Assembly (NCBI GenBank): GCA_903832665.1
Contig: CAILCG010000014.1
Coordinates: forward strand, 124,001 to 188,000
DNA length: 64,000 nt
Direction: 5' to 3'
Source: an uncultured Methanomicrobiales archaeon
GTDB taxonomy: Archaea > Halobacteriota > Methanomicrobia > Methanomicrobiales > Methanospirillaceae
Shown here: positions 46,159 through 56,999 of the stretch, one piece after another
Position numbering within the stretch: the stretch's first letter is position 1
Layout of the letters: every line of letters starts with the position of its first letter
Translations under genes and position numbers: made by a program
The notes under the pieces: model-generated
Seen by the model: only the letters and a program-made list of their open reading frames with translations
The model's database searches: none
What the model was told of the DNA's origin: nothing

Positions 46159-48867
46159 ATGATGCACGAACCGCCGGTAAAAAAGGTCCTCTTCTGGTGT
46201 GAGCAGTGCAATGTGCCGCTGGTGGCGAAGAGCTGTGCGTGCGGTGCCGAGGGAAAAAAGATCGAACTCCTCCAGCCGTACGATGTACGGCCCGCCCTTG
46301 CAGCCGATATGGCACTGGTAAAAAAACTCGTGGTGGAGCGGTTCGGCCCGGTCCCTCTTGCAAAAATTCTGCTCTTTAATAAGACCGGCGGGGTTGATCG
46401 GGCAGACCTCATGATCATGCATGGCGAGCGGTTCGGCTGGCTGACCTTCGATCCCGTATCGCGCACGTTCAGTCTCGACCTTTCTCCTGAAGCGCTCCAG
46501 TTCATTCTCCCGCATGCAACCAAAGGTATCATCGATCTCGATACCCACACGAATATCCGGCAGGAGCAGGGACGTGTTGGCGGGAAACGGATCCTGCTCA
46601 AGATACCAGTCCCTGACGGGACGGTCATTGTAAAATACAAAAACAAGGTCGGCACCGGCATGGTCAGGGATGGATCGATCAAGGTCAAGGAACTCATCAG
46701 CGTTACCCCCAGGACCCCGAAAAATCCCGGCTGGGATGTGGCGATAGAGAAGAACAAGTTCCACTTGAAAAACCTGGAACGCCATGCAATACGGGCGATC
46801 AAACAGCATATCGCAGATCGCCCGACTGCCAATGTCTCTTTTTCCGGGGGAAAAGACAGTACCGCGGTCCTCACGATCGCCTGGAAGGCAGGGGTAAACA
46901 AAGCCTTCTTCATCGATACCGGCCTCGAATTTCCCGAGACAATTGCGTTTGTCGGATCGCAGGATGTAGAGATCATACGAAAGGCGGGCGACTTCTGGCA
47001 GGCTGCGGAAAAGGCCGGACCCCCGGGCAAGGACAACCGCTGGTGCTGCAAGCTCCAGAAACTCCACCCGCTCAAACTCTATCTTGCGGATGTCGGCCCG
47101 TGCGTCACGGTGCAGGGCAACCGCTGGTATGAATCGTGGAACCGGGCGGGTCTGGATGAGACGAGCCAGAACCCGGCCAACCCGCTCCAGCTCAACATCT
47201 CCCCCATCCGGCACTGGCGGGCACTGGAAGTCTTCCTCTACCTCTGGTGGCAGAAGATCGCGATCAACCCGCTGTACGACAAGGGACTCGAACGCATCGG
47301 GTGTTATCTCTGTCCCGCGATGCTCGAGAGCGAGTACGAGGAACTCCGGACCCTCCAGCCGGCATATGCACAGCGCTGGGATGCGTTCCTTGAACGCTGG
47401 GCGGCAAAGAAAGGCCTTCCCGAAGAGTTCTTCCGCTGGGGACTCTGGCGGTGGAGGGAACTTCCCCCCAAGATGCGGGAACTCTGCTCGCTCAAAAAAG
47501 TACCGTATAATGAGGATCATACTCTCCGCACCGGTCCCGCACGGGCCCCCCCGCTGGTGGCGGCTGTTTCAAAGGAAGTAACGGAAACAAAAGTCGTTCC
47601 AGCGGAAACGGACGCAGCAGTACCCGATGACAAAAAAGTCCGGGATGATAAAATACTGGCACCCTCCGGGGATGTACCCGTATGCGAAGAATTTCCCGTC
47701 TCTGCGATACGGAAGGATTTCCCCATCCTGGGAGATCTCAGCTACCTGGATAATGCGGCCACGAGTTTCTCCCCCGAACCTGTGATCGAGTCCATGGTGG
47801 AGTTCGAGCACAATTACCGGGCCAATGTAGGGCGGGGCGTGCACCGCCTCACCCAGATCGCCAGCCAGCGTTACTGGCATGCCCACGAGAAGGTGGCAGA
47901 GTTCATTGGCGGGAAGAACGGCACCTGCGTCTTTACCAAGAATACCACCGAGTCGATCAATATGGTTGCCCACGGGCTTGCATGGTCCCCCGGCGATCGT
48001 GTCATCACCACCATACTCGAACATCACTCCAACCTGCTCCCGTGGCGTGCCCTGGATGACCGGGGAGTGACGGTCGACATCCTCGACCTTGGAGCCGATT
48101 ATTCCCTTGATCCCGATGCACTAAACAAGCTCATCACGCCCGAGACCCGTCTCGTAACGGTCACCCATGCCTCGAATGTGCTGGGCGTAGTCACCCCCAT
48201 CAGGGAGATTGCGAAGTGCTGCCATGATCACGGCATTAAACTGCTCGTAGATGGTGCCCAGACCGTTCCCCATATGCCGGTCGACGTCTCCAAACTCGGC
48301 TGCGATTATTTCGCCTTCTCCGGTCACAAGATGTGCGGCCCGACCGGCACCGGTGTGCTCTGGATGAAAGAGCCGGACCTGGAACCATTCATCCTTGGCG
48401 GGGGGATGGTCGAGACGGTCACCGGCACCGGCTATACGGCCGCCACCGGGTACCAGAAATACGAAGCCGGGACTCCCAATATCGCCGGTGGTATCGGGTT
48501 GGGTGTTGCTGCGGGGTATCTTGAAGCGATCGGCATGGAAAAGATCCAGCGCCACGAAGAGCAGCTTACCACGCGGCTGTTGAACGGCCTGGCACAGAAC
48601 CCGAAAATCCACGTCTATGCCTCCCGGCGTCCGGAAGCCCGCATCGGAGTCGTGTCGTTTACGGTGGATGGTTTCCACCCGCATGAGGTGGCCCAGCAGC
48701 TGGACGAGGCCGCAGATATTCTCGTGCGGTCAGGCCATCACTGCTGCCAGCCCCTGATGGAGTCGCTTGGCCTTCCCGACGGGACCGTACGGGCCAGTCT
48801 TGCGCTCTACAACACCGCAGAAGAGTGCGACATGCTGATTGCCACGTTGGAAGAGATTACCCGGTAA
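46159..48867 (+). CDS. PAPS reductase-type PP-loop protein fused to a SufS/CsdA-type cysteine desulfurase
   Basis: A 902-residue fusion. Residues 10-30 hold a zinc ribbon (WCEQCNVPL and SCACGAEGK); about 105-180 a PUA-like domain; 190-450 a PP-loop domain of the PAPS reductase family with SFSGGKDSTAV (about 227) and cysteines RWCCKLQK and GCYLCPAM; then a charged linker. Residues 517-902 are a class V cysteine desulfurase with PLP lysine in FSGHKMCGPTG (about 723) and the persulfide cysteine in SGHHCCQPL (about 861). The desulfurase would make persulfide from cysteine for transfer in the same chain to a substrate adenylated by the PP-loop, probably RNA given the PUA domain. Two adjacent ATGs start it (46159, 46162); GTG 46153 is possible. 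Confidence 0.93.
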   Translation: MMHEPPVKKVLFWCEQCNVPLVAKSCACGAEGKKIELLQPYDVRPALAADMALVKKLVVERFGPVPLAKILLFNKTGGVDRADLMIMHGERFGWLTFDPVSRTFSLDLSPEALQFILPHATKGIIDLDTHTNIRQEQGRVGGKRILLKIPVPDGTVIVKYKNKVGTGMVRDGSIKVKELISVTPRTPKNPGWDVAIEKNKFHLKNLERHAIRAIKQHIADRPTANVSFSGGKDSTAVLTIAWKAGVNKAFFIDTGLEFPETIAFVGSQDVEIIRKAGDFWQAAEKAGPPGKDNRWCCKLQKLHPLKLYLADVGPCVTVQGNRWYESWNRAGLDETSQNPANPLQLNISPIRHWRALEVFLYLWWQKIAINPLYDKGLERIGCYLCPAMLESEYEELRTLQPAYAQRWDAFLERWAAKKGLPEEFFRWGLWRWRELPPKMRELCSLKKVPYNEDHTLRTGPARAPPLVAAVSKEVTETKVVPAETDAAVPDDKKVRDDKILAPSGDVPVCEEFPVSAIRKDFPILGDLSYLDNAATSFSPEPVIESMVEFEHNYRANVGRGVHRLTQIASQRYWHAHEKVAEFIGGKNGTCVFTKNTTESINMVAHGLAWSPGDRVITTILEHHSNLLPWRALDDRGVTVDILDLGADYSLDPDALNKLITPETRLVTVTHASNVLGVVTPIREIAKCCHDHGIKLLVDGAQTVPHMPVDVSKLGCDYFAFSGHKMCGPTGTGVLWMKEPDLEPFILGGGMVETVTGTGYTAATGYQKYEAGTPNIAGGIGLGVAAGYLEAIGMEKIQRHEEQLTTRLLNGLAQNPKIHVYASRRPEARIGVVSFTVDGFHPHEVAQQLDEAADILVRSGHHCCQPLMESLGLPDGTVRASLALYNTAEECDMLIATLEEITR

Positions 48868-48984
48868 CCCGGCTCCCTTTTTTCGTCGGGCCTCCCTTGT
48901 CTGGCACGATTTAATAGTCCTGCTGCAAATACTGGTGTACTATCGTATCCGGAAATGTTCGCCCGATATCGGAGACACTTACCC

Positions 48985-49785
48985 ATGACCCCAGCCCAAC
49001 TGTCCGACCTTCTTGCCCGCGTGCGAAAGAATCACCCGCTCGTTCACCACATCACCAATTACGTGACGGTCAATGACTGCGCAAATATCACGATCTGTGC
49101 CGGGGGGGCACCGATCATGGCAGATGCCATCGAAGAAGTTGCCGAGATGACGGGCATTGTCGGGGCGCTTGTGCTCAACATCGGGACCCTCAATCACGAC
49201 CAGGTCGAGTCCATGATCGCTGCCGGCCATGTGGCAAATGAGAAGAAGATCCCCATCATACTCGATCCTGTTGGTGCCGGAGCCACCCGTTTCCGGACCG
49301 AAACCGCCCGGCGCCTGCTTGAAGAACTGGATATCACGATCCTCAAGGGAAATGCCGGGGAGATTGGCGTGCTTGCCGGCGCTGACGGCAAGGTGCGTGG
49401 CGTGGATTCAGCGGGGCTCACCGGTGATCCCATCGCGATCGCAAAGGCGTTTGCTGCCAGTTCCGGTCTCACGGTAGCGGTGAGCGGACCCACCGACATT
49501 GTAACGGATGGCAGACGCGTCCTCCTGGTGGAGAACGGTCATCCCATGATGGGCGGAATATCGGGAACCGGATGCATGGCCGCATCGGTGACCGGTGCAT
49601 TTGCCGCGGAATCGGATGATCCTGTCCAGGCAGCGGCAGCCGCACTTGCTGCTTTGGGCATTGCCGGCGAGAGAGCAGCAGCCCGGTCGCGGGGCCCCTA
49701 CACGTTCAAGGTCGCCCTGTTCGATGAACTTTCGCTCCTTACTCCCGCAGAGTTCGGTGCCGCGGCCAAGGTCCGATCCATCTGA
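48985..49785 (+). CDS. thiM: hydroxyethylthiazole kinase
   Basis: A 266-residue ThiM that phosphorylates 4-methyl-5-hydroxyethylthiazole in thiamine salvage. Typical motifs are [15 protein letters not shown] at residues 18-32, the nucleotide region [15 protein letters not shown] and the catalytic cysteine in [12 protein letters not shown]. An upstream ATG at 48955 would add ten residues (FARYRRHLP). thiE follows after ten bases and completes the branch. I see no TPP riboswitch in the short leader. Confidence 0.94.
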   Translation: MTPAQLSDLLARVRKNHPLVHHITNYVTVNDCANITICAGGAPIMADAIEEVAEMTGIVGALVLNIGTLNHDQVESMIAAGHVANEKKIPIILDPVGAGATRFRTETARRLLEELDITILKGNAGEIGVLAGADGKVRGVDSAGLTGDPIAIAKAFAASSGLTVAVSGPTDIVTDGRRVLLVENGHPMMGGISGTGCMAASVTGAFAAESDDPVQAAAAALAALGIAGERAAARSRGPYTFKVALFDELSLLTPAEFGAAAKVRSI

Positions 49786-49795
49786 ACCCCTGTTT

Positions 49796-50440
49796 ATGAA
49801 CCTTGACCTGTACATCATCACCGATGAGAATATTGGACGGGGGCGGACGCATGCGGAGGTTGCCGAGCGGGCGATTACCGGCGGGGCTGATGCAATCCAG
49901 CTCCGGGATAAATTCCGCAGCAGCGGGGAACTGGTCCGGGTCGGGAGGACCCTCCGGGAGATCACCCGCAGGAGTTCAACCCTTTTTATCGTAAACGATC
50001 GGCTGGATGTGGCACTTACCTGCGGGGCTGACGGGGTGCACCTGGGGCAGGGCGATCTGCGGACCGATGTGGCCCGTCAGATCGCACCCCCCGGTTTCAT
50101 CATCGGGGTATCGATCAGCAATCCTGATGAGGCTCTCCAGGCAGAACGGGAAGGAGCGGATTATGTTGCCCTCAGCCCGACCTTTTCCACCGGATCCAAG
50201 GCAGATGCCAGGCCGGGACACGGGCTCGAAATGCTACGGGAGATCCGGAAACGCGTGACGATCCCGGTCATGGCGATCGGAGGAATAACCCGGGAGAATA
50301 TCCGGGAGGTGTTTGCTGCCGGCGCTGACGGGGTTGCCGTCATCTCGGCCGTGGTCGGTGCCGAAGATATCACCGCTGCTGCCCGCGATCTCAAAATGCT
50401 GATAGAGCACTATAAGGGACAGGGCATCCCTGATTCCTGA
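49796..50440 (+). CDS. thiE: thiamine-phosphate synthase
   Basis: A 214-residue TIM-barrel ThiE that joins HMP-PP and thiazole phosphate. Motifs: AIQLRDK (about 34), VNDRLDVALTCGADGVHLGQ (about 66-85), GVSISNPDEA, and the phosphate loop VMAIGGITREN. ThDP made here is the cofactor of ComDE, encoded earlier in the window. The gene is ten bases downstream of thiM and probably translated from the same message. Confidence 0.95.
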   Translation: MNLDLYIITDENIGRGRTHAEVAERAITGGADAIQLRDKFRSSGELVRVGRTLREITRRSSTLFIVNDRLDVALTCGADGVHLGQGDLRTDVARQIAPPGFIIGVSISNPDEALQAEREGADYVALSPTFSTGSKADARPGHGLEMLREIRKRVTIPVMAIGGITRENIREVFAAGADGVAVISAVVGAEDITAAARDLKMLIEHYKGQGIPDS

Positions 50441-50546
50441 TACCTGGTACTTCGCCCTGCCCGTACGGTTCAGGAATGGCCTTTTATCCGGTATCCCGTG
50501 ATTCGGTTACCGATGAGATTCCCTTTTTCCTCGCCGTGTGGATTCT

Positions 50547-51086
50547 CTAGTGAATCGTGCTCATCACGCCGATGGCCGCCCCCAGGACCAGCAGTGACGA
50601 AAGGATCCAGCCGGTCATGATCACCCCGACCCCCTTTATCCCTCGCCACTTGAAGATCCATGCAAGAAGCACGCATCCGTAGAGCCCGACACCGGGAATC
50701 CAGATGAATGGGACAAGGGTAAGGATTCCATATCGCTGGAACAATGAGGATTTTTTGGCAATTGCCTGGACGGAATCGAGATGTTTCCGGAGCCAGGCTG
50801 ATTGTTCTGCAAAGGTATCACAGATTGCAAAGAGCCCGTAGATGATCGCAATCCCAAAGGCAGTCATGATGATCATAACCGGGACCGGAGGAATGCCGAG
50901 TCCCACCCCGACAATAATTGCCATCGGCTGGAGAATGAGGACCGAGCCCACAAACCCGAAGGTATCCCAGAAGTTCGTCCCAAAGAGGATCACTGTTGCC
51001 AGGGGTACGAGCACGATGCCGGCGACCAGGAACAGGATTGCCTGGAATATTCCCTCAAACTCTTTGAACCGTGGTGAAGTATTCAT
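50547..51086 (-). CDS. putative small multidrug export protein (COG2426)
   Basis: A 179-residue membrane protein of four to five helices in the Sm_multidrug_ex family. Key regions are the first helix (AILFLVAGIVLVPLATVILFG), GLGIPPVPVMIIMTAFG and RYGILTLVPFIWIPGVGLYGC. The family name rests on weak evidence, so export of drugs should not be assumed. It is monocistronic and divergent to the PAS protein gene. Confidence 0.75.
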   Translation of the reverse strand: MNTSPRFKEFEGIFQAILFLVAGIVLVPLATVILFGTNFWDTFGFVGSVLILQPMAIIVGVGLGIPPVPVMIIMTAFGIAIIYGLFAICDTFAEQSAWLRKHLDSVQAIAKKSSLFQRYGILTLVPFIWIPGVGLYGCVLLAWIFKWRGIKGVGVIMTGWILSSLLVLGAAIGVMSTIH

Positions 51087-51347
51087 ATAAATTACTAGGA
51101 ATGGACAGGGATGATATATGAATCATAAAGATCCTCTCGATCTTCAGGGGACTCGATCGGGCGAATATCTTTCCGTTCAACGGTGGAATCCTTTTTTCTT
51201 CGCCGAATAACCGTTTCGCGTGCCCTGTCGCCTCCATTCACGGTTACGGAATTATTCCGGTACACCGATGCTGCGCCCGATAACAAGATATAATACCCTA
51301 ATCGAGCAAATTCAACCTTATATTCACAGTACTGAGATAAATGATCC

Positions 51348-52384
51348 ATGAAGACAATCTCCCCGCAAAAAACTCTGTGGCTTTCGGTTACCCTGCTCAT
51401 CACGGTCGTCATCATCCTGATCTCGATCTTCTCCATAAAAAACGGTTTTTTGAAATCTTCCCGTACTTCTATATTGTGCCCATCCTGCTTCTTGCGTACC
51501 TGTACCCCCGCTATGCAGTCTACTTTACCATCATCCTGGGCTGGATATTCTTAGGCCTGGTCTACCTGTATGGCCCGGTGGATATCCGGCTCTATGCGGC
51601 GAGCAGTGCGTTCTTCTACATTTTTGTATCCGTGGGAGTGATCATATCAGCCTTCTCCGGTCAACTGATGCAGGAGAAGAAATACCGGGAGATTTTTGAA
51701 AACTCCCAGGCAGGGATCTTCACGTTTGGTATCGAGACCCAGAAGATTCTCACGCTTAACCAGCAGTCGGCAGATCTCCTCGGCTATACGATTGACGAAC
51801 TCAAAAACCTGTTATTTGCTTCCCTCTGGTTCGACAACGTGACCGAGACAAAGTTCACCAAAAAAATCCGGCAGGACCAGAAGATCTCCAATATGGAGAT
51901 CGCCCTCCGCAAGAAAGACCGGATGATCATCTGGGTGCTGGCCACGGCGTCCATGACCAAGGAGGGTCTTGTCATCTGCTCCGCGGTCGATATCACAGAG
52001 AGCAAGCGTATCAAGGATGAACTCATCGAGTCCGAACTCCGTTACCGGACGCTCTTTGACGGGGCGAGCGACGCGATCTTCCTCCACGATACGGATGGAC
52101 GGATCTTCGAGACCAATACGATCGCCTCCCGCCTCTTAGGGTATTCGAAGAAGGAATTTATGCAGATGCGCCTGCATGATCTCGATACCCCCCCGGCACT
52201 CCTCCTGACGCCGGAAAAGGTCCAGTGGTTCCAGTCCCGGGGGCACATGCTCTTTGAGACCGTGCAGAAGAGAAAAAACGAGACAACTGTTCCTGTTGAG
52301 TTCAGCAGCAGGATCACAGAGTACTTTGGCATGTCTGCCGTCATGAGCACGGTGCGGGACCTGTCGGAACGAAACGACAAATAA
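51348..52384 (+). pseudogene. membrane PAS sensor without kinase domain, frameshifted at a homopolymer
   Basis: The 5' frame starts at ATG 51348 and gives MKTISPQKT and a first membrane helix (LWLSVTLLITVVIILISIF) up to IKNGF. The remaining protein, EIFPYFYIVPILLLAYLYPR onward, continues in another frame to 52384. Adding one T to the T6 run at 51446-51451 (or one A to 51437-51442) would join IKNGFFEIFPYF without loss. Restored, the protein has three or four membrane helices, then two PAS domains (about residues 115-220 and 225-340) and no kinase domain. A TATA-like GATATAATA stands at 51287-51295. Confidence 0.72.
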
Positions 52385-52554
52385 TATCAGAAAAATTCTT
52401 TTCTTTCGCTCACGCTTTTTTGAGTGTTTTTCCGGAACGTTTGTCCGGTCCGGTAGTGATGTACCTGTCTGCAATTCTGCCAGTTACTGTGGGACAGGAT
52501 ATCTTCCAATCCGATGGGATATCGGAGACGCATTGATCGCGGAATGGTGCGATA

Positions 52555-53987
52555 TTATTCCTTACGTGATGGGGCGAACCGGAATGCTTCTCCGGGTATC
52601 ATCAGCTCAAACCGGGCGCCCTTTCCCGGCTCGCCGGTTTCACTGATGGTGATGCCCGTGATGGAGAGAATTTCCCGGGACAAGGCAAGACCCAGCCCGG
52701 TATTTTTGCCAAAACCCCGTTCAAAAATTACGTTTTTCTCATCGGCAACAATACCCTCGCCATCATCTTCACACACAAGAATCATATCGCCATTGCGTGC
52801 CTCCAGTGAGAACCGGATGGTGGTGATTGTTCCCCCGTATCGAATGGCATTGTCCATCAGGTTATAGAACACCTTCTCGATCAGGGGATCGGCAAACACT
52901 TCCGCATGGGCCGGGAGATCGTTCTTAACCGCAATCGTTCCGAGTGATGCCTGCATTGCAGCGGCGTCAACAAGGGTACGACACTCCTGCCAGACGGGGG
53001 CGGTGACCCCAATCTTCTCGTACTCCTTGCCGAACTGGATCATGGCCGAGATACGCTTTGAGGCAGTTTTGAGGGTTCTGAAATACTCGCTAAGGGAAGG
53101 ATCGGGCTGCTTTGCTTCAAGCATCTGGAGAAATCCCAGGATCACGGTCACCTGGTTGTTGATATCGTGCCGGTTGATGCTCGAAAGCTCCACCATGTAC
53201 ACCGATGCCTCCGGGCAGGAGTTCATGGTCGGCGTAACCGGCAGAGGCTGTCGTTCACAAGAGTAAAGCGGTGGTCGCTGTCAAGGACATAGACCGGGTA
53301 GGAGATGGTATTGATGATGGTAGAGAGGTTTCTCTTGGACTCTACCTCGAGTTCCAGCTGCTGCTTTTCTGCCTGCACCTGCCGTTCGCGTATCTGGTTA
53401 TGAAGAATAAAACAGAAGACCCCGACGGCGATGGAAGTCATGATGATCATCGGCAGCGCGACATTGATGACCACCGTCATGATATCTGCGGCAGAATCCC
53501 CGGCAAGGATCCGGATGATGACGGCAAACAGAGAGATGACCGATTCCACGCTCGCTGTGATGATTATGGCCACCGGTACCGGTACCAGGCTCCGGTCGCG
53601 GTAATAGTAGACAAGGCCCCCGATGACTCCGGCAACCAGGGGTCCGATTGCTACTGCATACACGCTCGTCCCTCCCAGGGAAAGCCGGTAGAGGAACCCG
53701 ATAAGACCCGCCCCGAACCCGATATAGGGTCCGCATGCAAGACCCGCTGCCAGGGGGGCGAAGTCACGGATATTGACATTTGCGGTGTAAAAGGAGATGC
53801 CCGTGCTCATCCCGTAGATGGAGAGCAGGCCGAAAACAATAGAGAGGAAGACCTGTGTCACGGGAGTAGCGCGATGCTCCAGGATCTGCGTGTAGAACCG
53901 GCTCTTCGAGAAGAGGTACGCGAACAGGAAGACGACGCACGCCATCTGGAACAGAAGAAGAAACTCCCCAAAGAGGGTCACCGCCAT
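52555..53987 (-). pseudogene. 5TM-LytS-like sensor kinase with PAS deletion, now in two frames
   Basis: The 5' part (53987-53223) encodes a 5TMR/LytS-type membrane domain of five or six helices, a helical linker (EKQQLELEVESKRNLSTI) and the first 30 residues of a PAS domain (YPVYVLDSDHRFTLVNDS), then stops. The 3' part (53226-52555) overlaps in another frame and begins shortly before the phosphoacceptor helix LSSINRHDINNQV, followed by a complete ATPase domain (NLMDNAIRYG, DDGEGI, TGLGLALS). About 100 residues of PAS that should lie between are missing. An internal deletion with frame change is the simplest explanation; two separately translated proteins through the ATGA overlap is an alternative. 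Confidence 0.78.
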
Positions 53988-54268
53988 AAGGATACCTTTG
54001 TCGGGTACTGAATAAACCTATGGAAATAATATTCCCTGATACATGCCCTGTTTGGTGGGACCGTTGCGGTAGCGAGGGGCGGTGCGATTCCATTTTTCCG
54101 CCATTGTTCACCCGCATGGCGCCTGAAGTATGGGCGGGAAATACTTGGTTACGAACCGGTTCATTAATAAAAAAAACAGGTCCGGGAAAAGTCTCAGTAT
54201 CATTATCTGGTGAGAAACCAATGAATAGAGATAGATATTTTTAGGGTTTTTCCGTGTCCGGTAATTTC

Positions 54269-56845
54269 ATGCACCATAAACCTGTCCGTACATTTTCGGT
54301 GAAGGTTCTTCTCTGCACTCTCGTCTTCCTCGTGCTGGTACAGGGAGTTCTTGCGGCAGGAGCGTCTGTTGGCGAATCACACGCAGCCCCCCTCAATCCG
54401 GAATTCATCCGCTACATGGAGGAGAGAACAAACACCTCATCGGTGCAGGCGGATTCTCCGCACCTGAGCCTGATGAGTTCCTCTCTATCTGAAGCAACTG
54501 ACTCCTCGATTTTCCCAGTCGGTTCCCGTAGCCTGGGCTCGATCCCCTCCCCGATATACCACCCGGAACTCAGCGATGTGCAGATGTCTGTATCACCTGC
54601 GGGCTATCGCACTTCCGGGTATCCGGCAAGCTTTGATCTCCGGACGTATGGAAAGGTGAGTCCGGTCAAGGACCAGACATACTTTGGCACCTGCTGGGCG
54701 TTTGCATCCCTCGCATCCCTGGAATCCACCCTGATGCCCGCCGCCACTCTGGATTTTTCCGAGAAAAACCTGGCAAACCTTGCGGGATTTGACGGGGATA
54801 TCCCGAATGGCGGGGGCAATATGTTAATGTCAACCGCGTACCTGACGCGGTGAAATGGCCCCGTCAATGAAACAACCGATCCCTACCCTGTCGACTCCAC
54901 GTGGACTCCTTCAAGTACCTATCCTGCGGTACAGCATGTTCAGAATGTAGTATTTATTCCGTCCCGGACCAACAGGGCCGACACGAGCGCTATCAAGGAT
55001 GCCCTGACGCAATGGGGTGCGGTACACTCATCGCTATTCTGGAATAATTCGTTTTACAATGCCACGTACACTTCTTATCTTCATCCAGCAACCGCCCTGA
55101 ACGGGTATCCCGGCGGGGGACACGCGGTAACCATTGTCGGGTGGGATGACACCTATGCGGCAGGGAATTTTACCACACCCGCTGACGGGCCCGGGGCGTG
55201 GCTGGTAAAGAACAGCTGGGGTCCCGGATGGGGTGCCGGCGGCTTTTTCTATGTCTCGTATTATGACAAGTATTTTGGATCCGTAAAACAAGGAGATGGC
55301 ACCTACAAGGACACGGCGGTGTACCGGGCTGACAGCACATCCCGGTATGACACGATCTACTCATACGAGAGATTAGGACTGGTGAACACGTACTTCGCCG
55401 CTGAACCAAAGATCGGAACGTTTGCCAACGTCTTTACTGCCAATTCTTCAGAAACCCTGCAGGCGGTCGGCTTCTACACCTCCGACCTGAATGTTCCCTA
55501 CACGATTAGCATTTACAAGAATCCGACCTCAGGTCCTGTTGGCGGAATACCCGCGGCCACATTCAGCGGAACTCTCCCCACCATGGGATACAATACTGTG
55601 GTAATACCAGTGCTTCAGCAGGTGCCTGTTATGCCCGGTGACAGATTCTCGGTCGTTGTGCAGGTAACCAATCCGACGAACAATTATCCAATCCCGGTTG
55701 AAGAGAATTACCCGGGGTATATCCATGGCATCGTCTCACAACCCGGCCAGGGATATGCGATCAACAGCAGCGGGTGGACAGACTGGAAAGCAATAGTGAA
55801 TGACAGTCGCCTCTGTCTGAAAGCCTATACCAGTCCCACGCCGCCGGCCGCCGGTTTCACCGGAGCTCCCCTGTCAGGAACAACACCGCTCACCGTGACC
55901 TTCACGGACACGTCGACCTGTATTCCGACCTCATGGAACTGGTCGTTTGGTGACGGGACTTTCAGTACTGCCCGGAACCCGTCGCATACCTACACGGCAA
56001 CCGGATCCTATACCGTGATCCTGAACGCAACGAACGCCACGCCGGCCAGCTACTACCTGACAAGGACCGGTTACATTACGGTCAATGCCGCCCCGGTGGA
56101 ACTCAACCCCAGCGGAGGATCGGACAATACTCCCCCGCCATTGGAGCAGGGAATACCCGGTACCCAGACGGTAAATGTCGGTGGCACGACTACGGTCTCC
56201 CGGGTAACCGTGACCGGGACAGATATCGGCGATCTCATTGTTACCTCGTCGGAAGTATCCGGGCCCGGTAACGGCGTATCCCCTCCCCCGGGAATAGTTG
56301 AAGAATTTCTGGAGATCACTGCGTTACGATATTCTACGATTACCGGGGCAGAGATCGAATTTTCCGTTCCGCAATCATGGCTGGATGCGAACCATTTCAC
56401 CCCGCAGGATATCGTTATGATGCACCGTGTCGGTTCCGGGTGGGTGGCACTCCCCACAACGTTTGTCAGGAGCAAAGACGGGAGGGTGTATTTCACCGCA
56501 ACGAGTACCGGCTTCTCGCGGTTTGCCATCACCGGGCAGGCTGCCTCCATAGTGCAGTCTCCAGCGGTAACGCCCTCGCCAACCATTCAGATATCGGGTG
56601 CCATAACCCCGGCATCCGTCCTACCGATTACCACAGCCACCCCCAGCGTGCCGGTTATCCGTAACCCGGTCGCAGTGCAGACAACGGTTCCGCCAGCGTC
56701 CGTATCTCCGCCAGCCCCCGGGTTTCCGCTCGCAACCCTCGCACTGGCGGGAGCCGGTTGTATTGTGCTCATCGGCAGCGGATTCCTGGTACGGCGATGG
56801 TGGATCCGCCGGCAGAACCCGGCGCTGTTCCGGGAATATGATTAA
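54269..56845 (+). pseudogene. secreted C1A peptidase with PKD and PGF-CTERM, interrupted by an in-frame UGA
   Basis: One continuous frame of 859 codons, with TGA at 54851-54853 (codon 195). Order: signal peptide (LLCTLVFLVLVQGVLA), papain-like C1A domain with cysteine in FGTCWAF (about 140), histidine in GGGHAVTIVGW (about 287) and asparagine in VKNSWG (about 315), a PKD domain (about 527-600), a PGF-pre-PGF domain (about 630-755) and a PGF-CTERM tail (PGFPLATLALAGAGC then RRWW). The sequence around the stop, AYLTR*NGPVNET, suggests a lost tryptophan (TGG to TGA). Only the C-terminal part would be made from an internal start. Archaeosortase would process the intact protein. A GTG at 54254 is an alternative start. 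Confidence 0.82.
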
Positions 56846-56854
56846 TTTTTTTTT
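56846..56854 (+). terminator. T9 terminator after the peptidase gene
   Basis: Nine T residues follow directly on the stop codon, then an A run. The next gene, tRNA-Thr, is on the opposite strand. Confidence 0.5.
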
Positions 56855-56927
56855 AAAAAATCCAAGAGTTGTGATCTCTGGCGAAATCGGTTAAAAAAGA
56901 GGAATTTTTTAAAAATCCCCATTGCAA

Positions 56928-56999
56928 AGCCGCCGGAGGGACTTGAACCCTCGACCTGCTGATTACGAATCAGCCGCTATGCCGCTAAGCCACGGCGGC
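56928..56999 (-). tRNA. tRNA-Thr(CGT)
   Basis: A 72-base cloverleaf on the minus strand: acceptor GCCGCCG/CGGCGGC, anticodon stem GCTGA/TCAGC with loop TTCGTAA (anticodon CGT), T arm GAGGG TTCAAGT CCCTC, U73. CCA is not encoded. Confidence 0.93.

Noticed and set aside
46159-48867. Annotation as assimilatory PAPS reductase
   Set aside because: The PUA-like domain, zinc ribbon and fused desulfurase do not fit, and no ATP sulfurylase or APS kinase is nearby.
48868-48984. TPP riboswitch before thiM
   Set aside because: The leader is about 100 bases and shows neither the conserved CTGAGA nor ACCTGA segments.
54851-54853. Selenocysteine or pyrrolysine recoding in the peptidase gene
   Set aside because: The codon is UGA, not UAG, so pyrrolysine is excluded; the context points to tryptophan and no selenocysteine insertion element is evident, so mutation or error is more likely.
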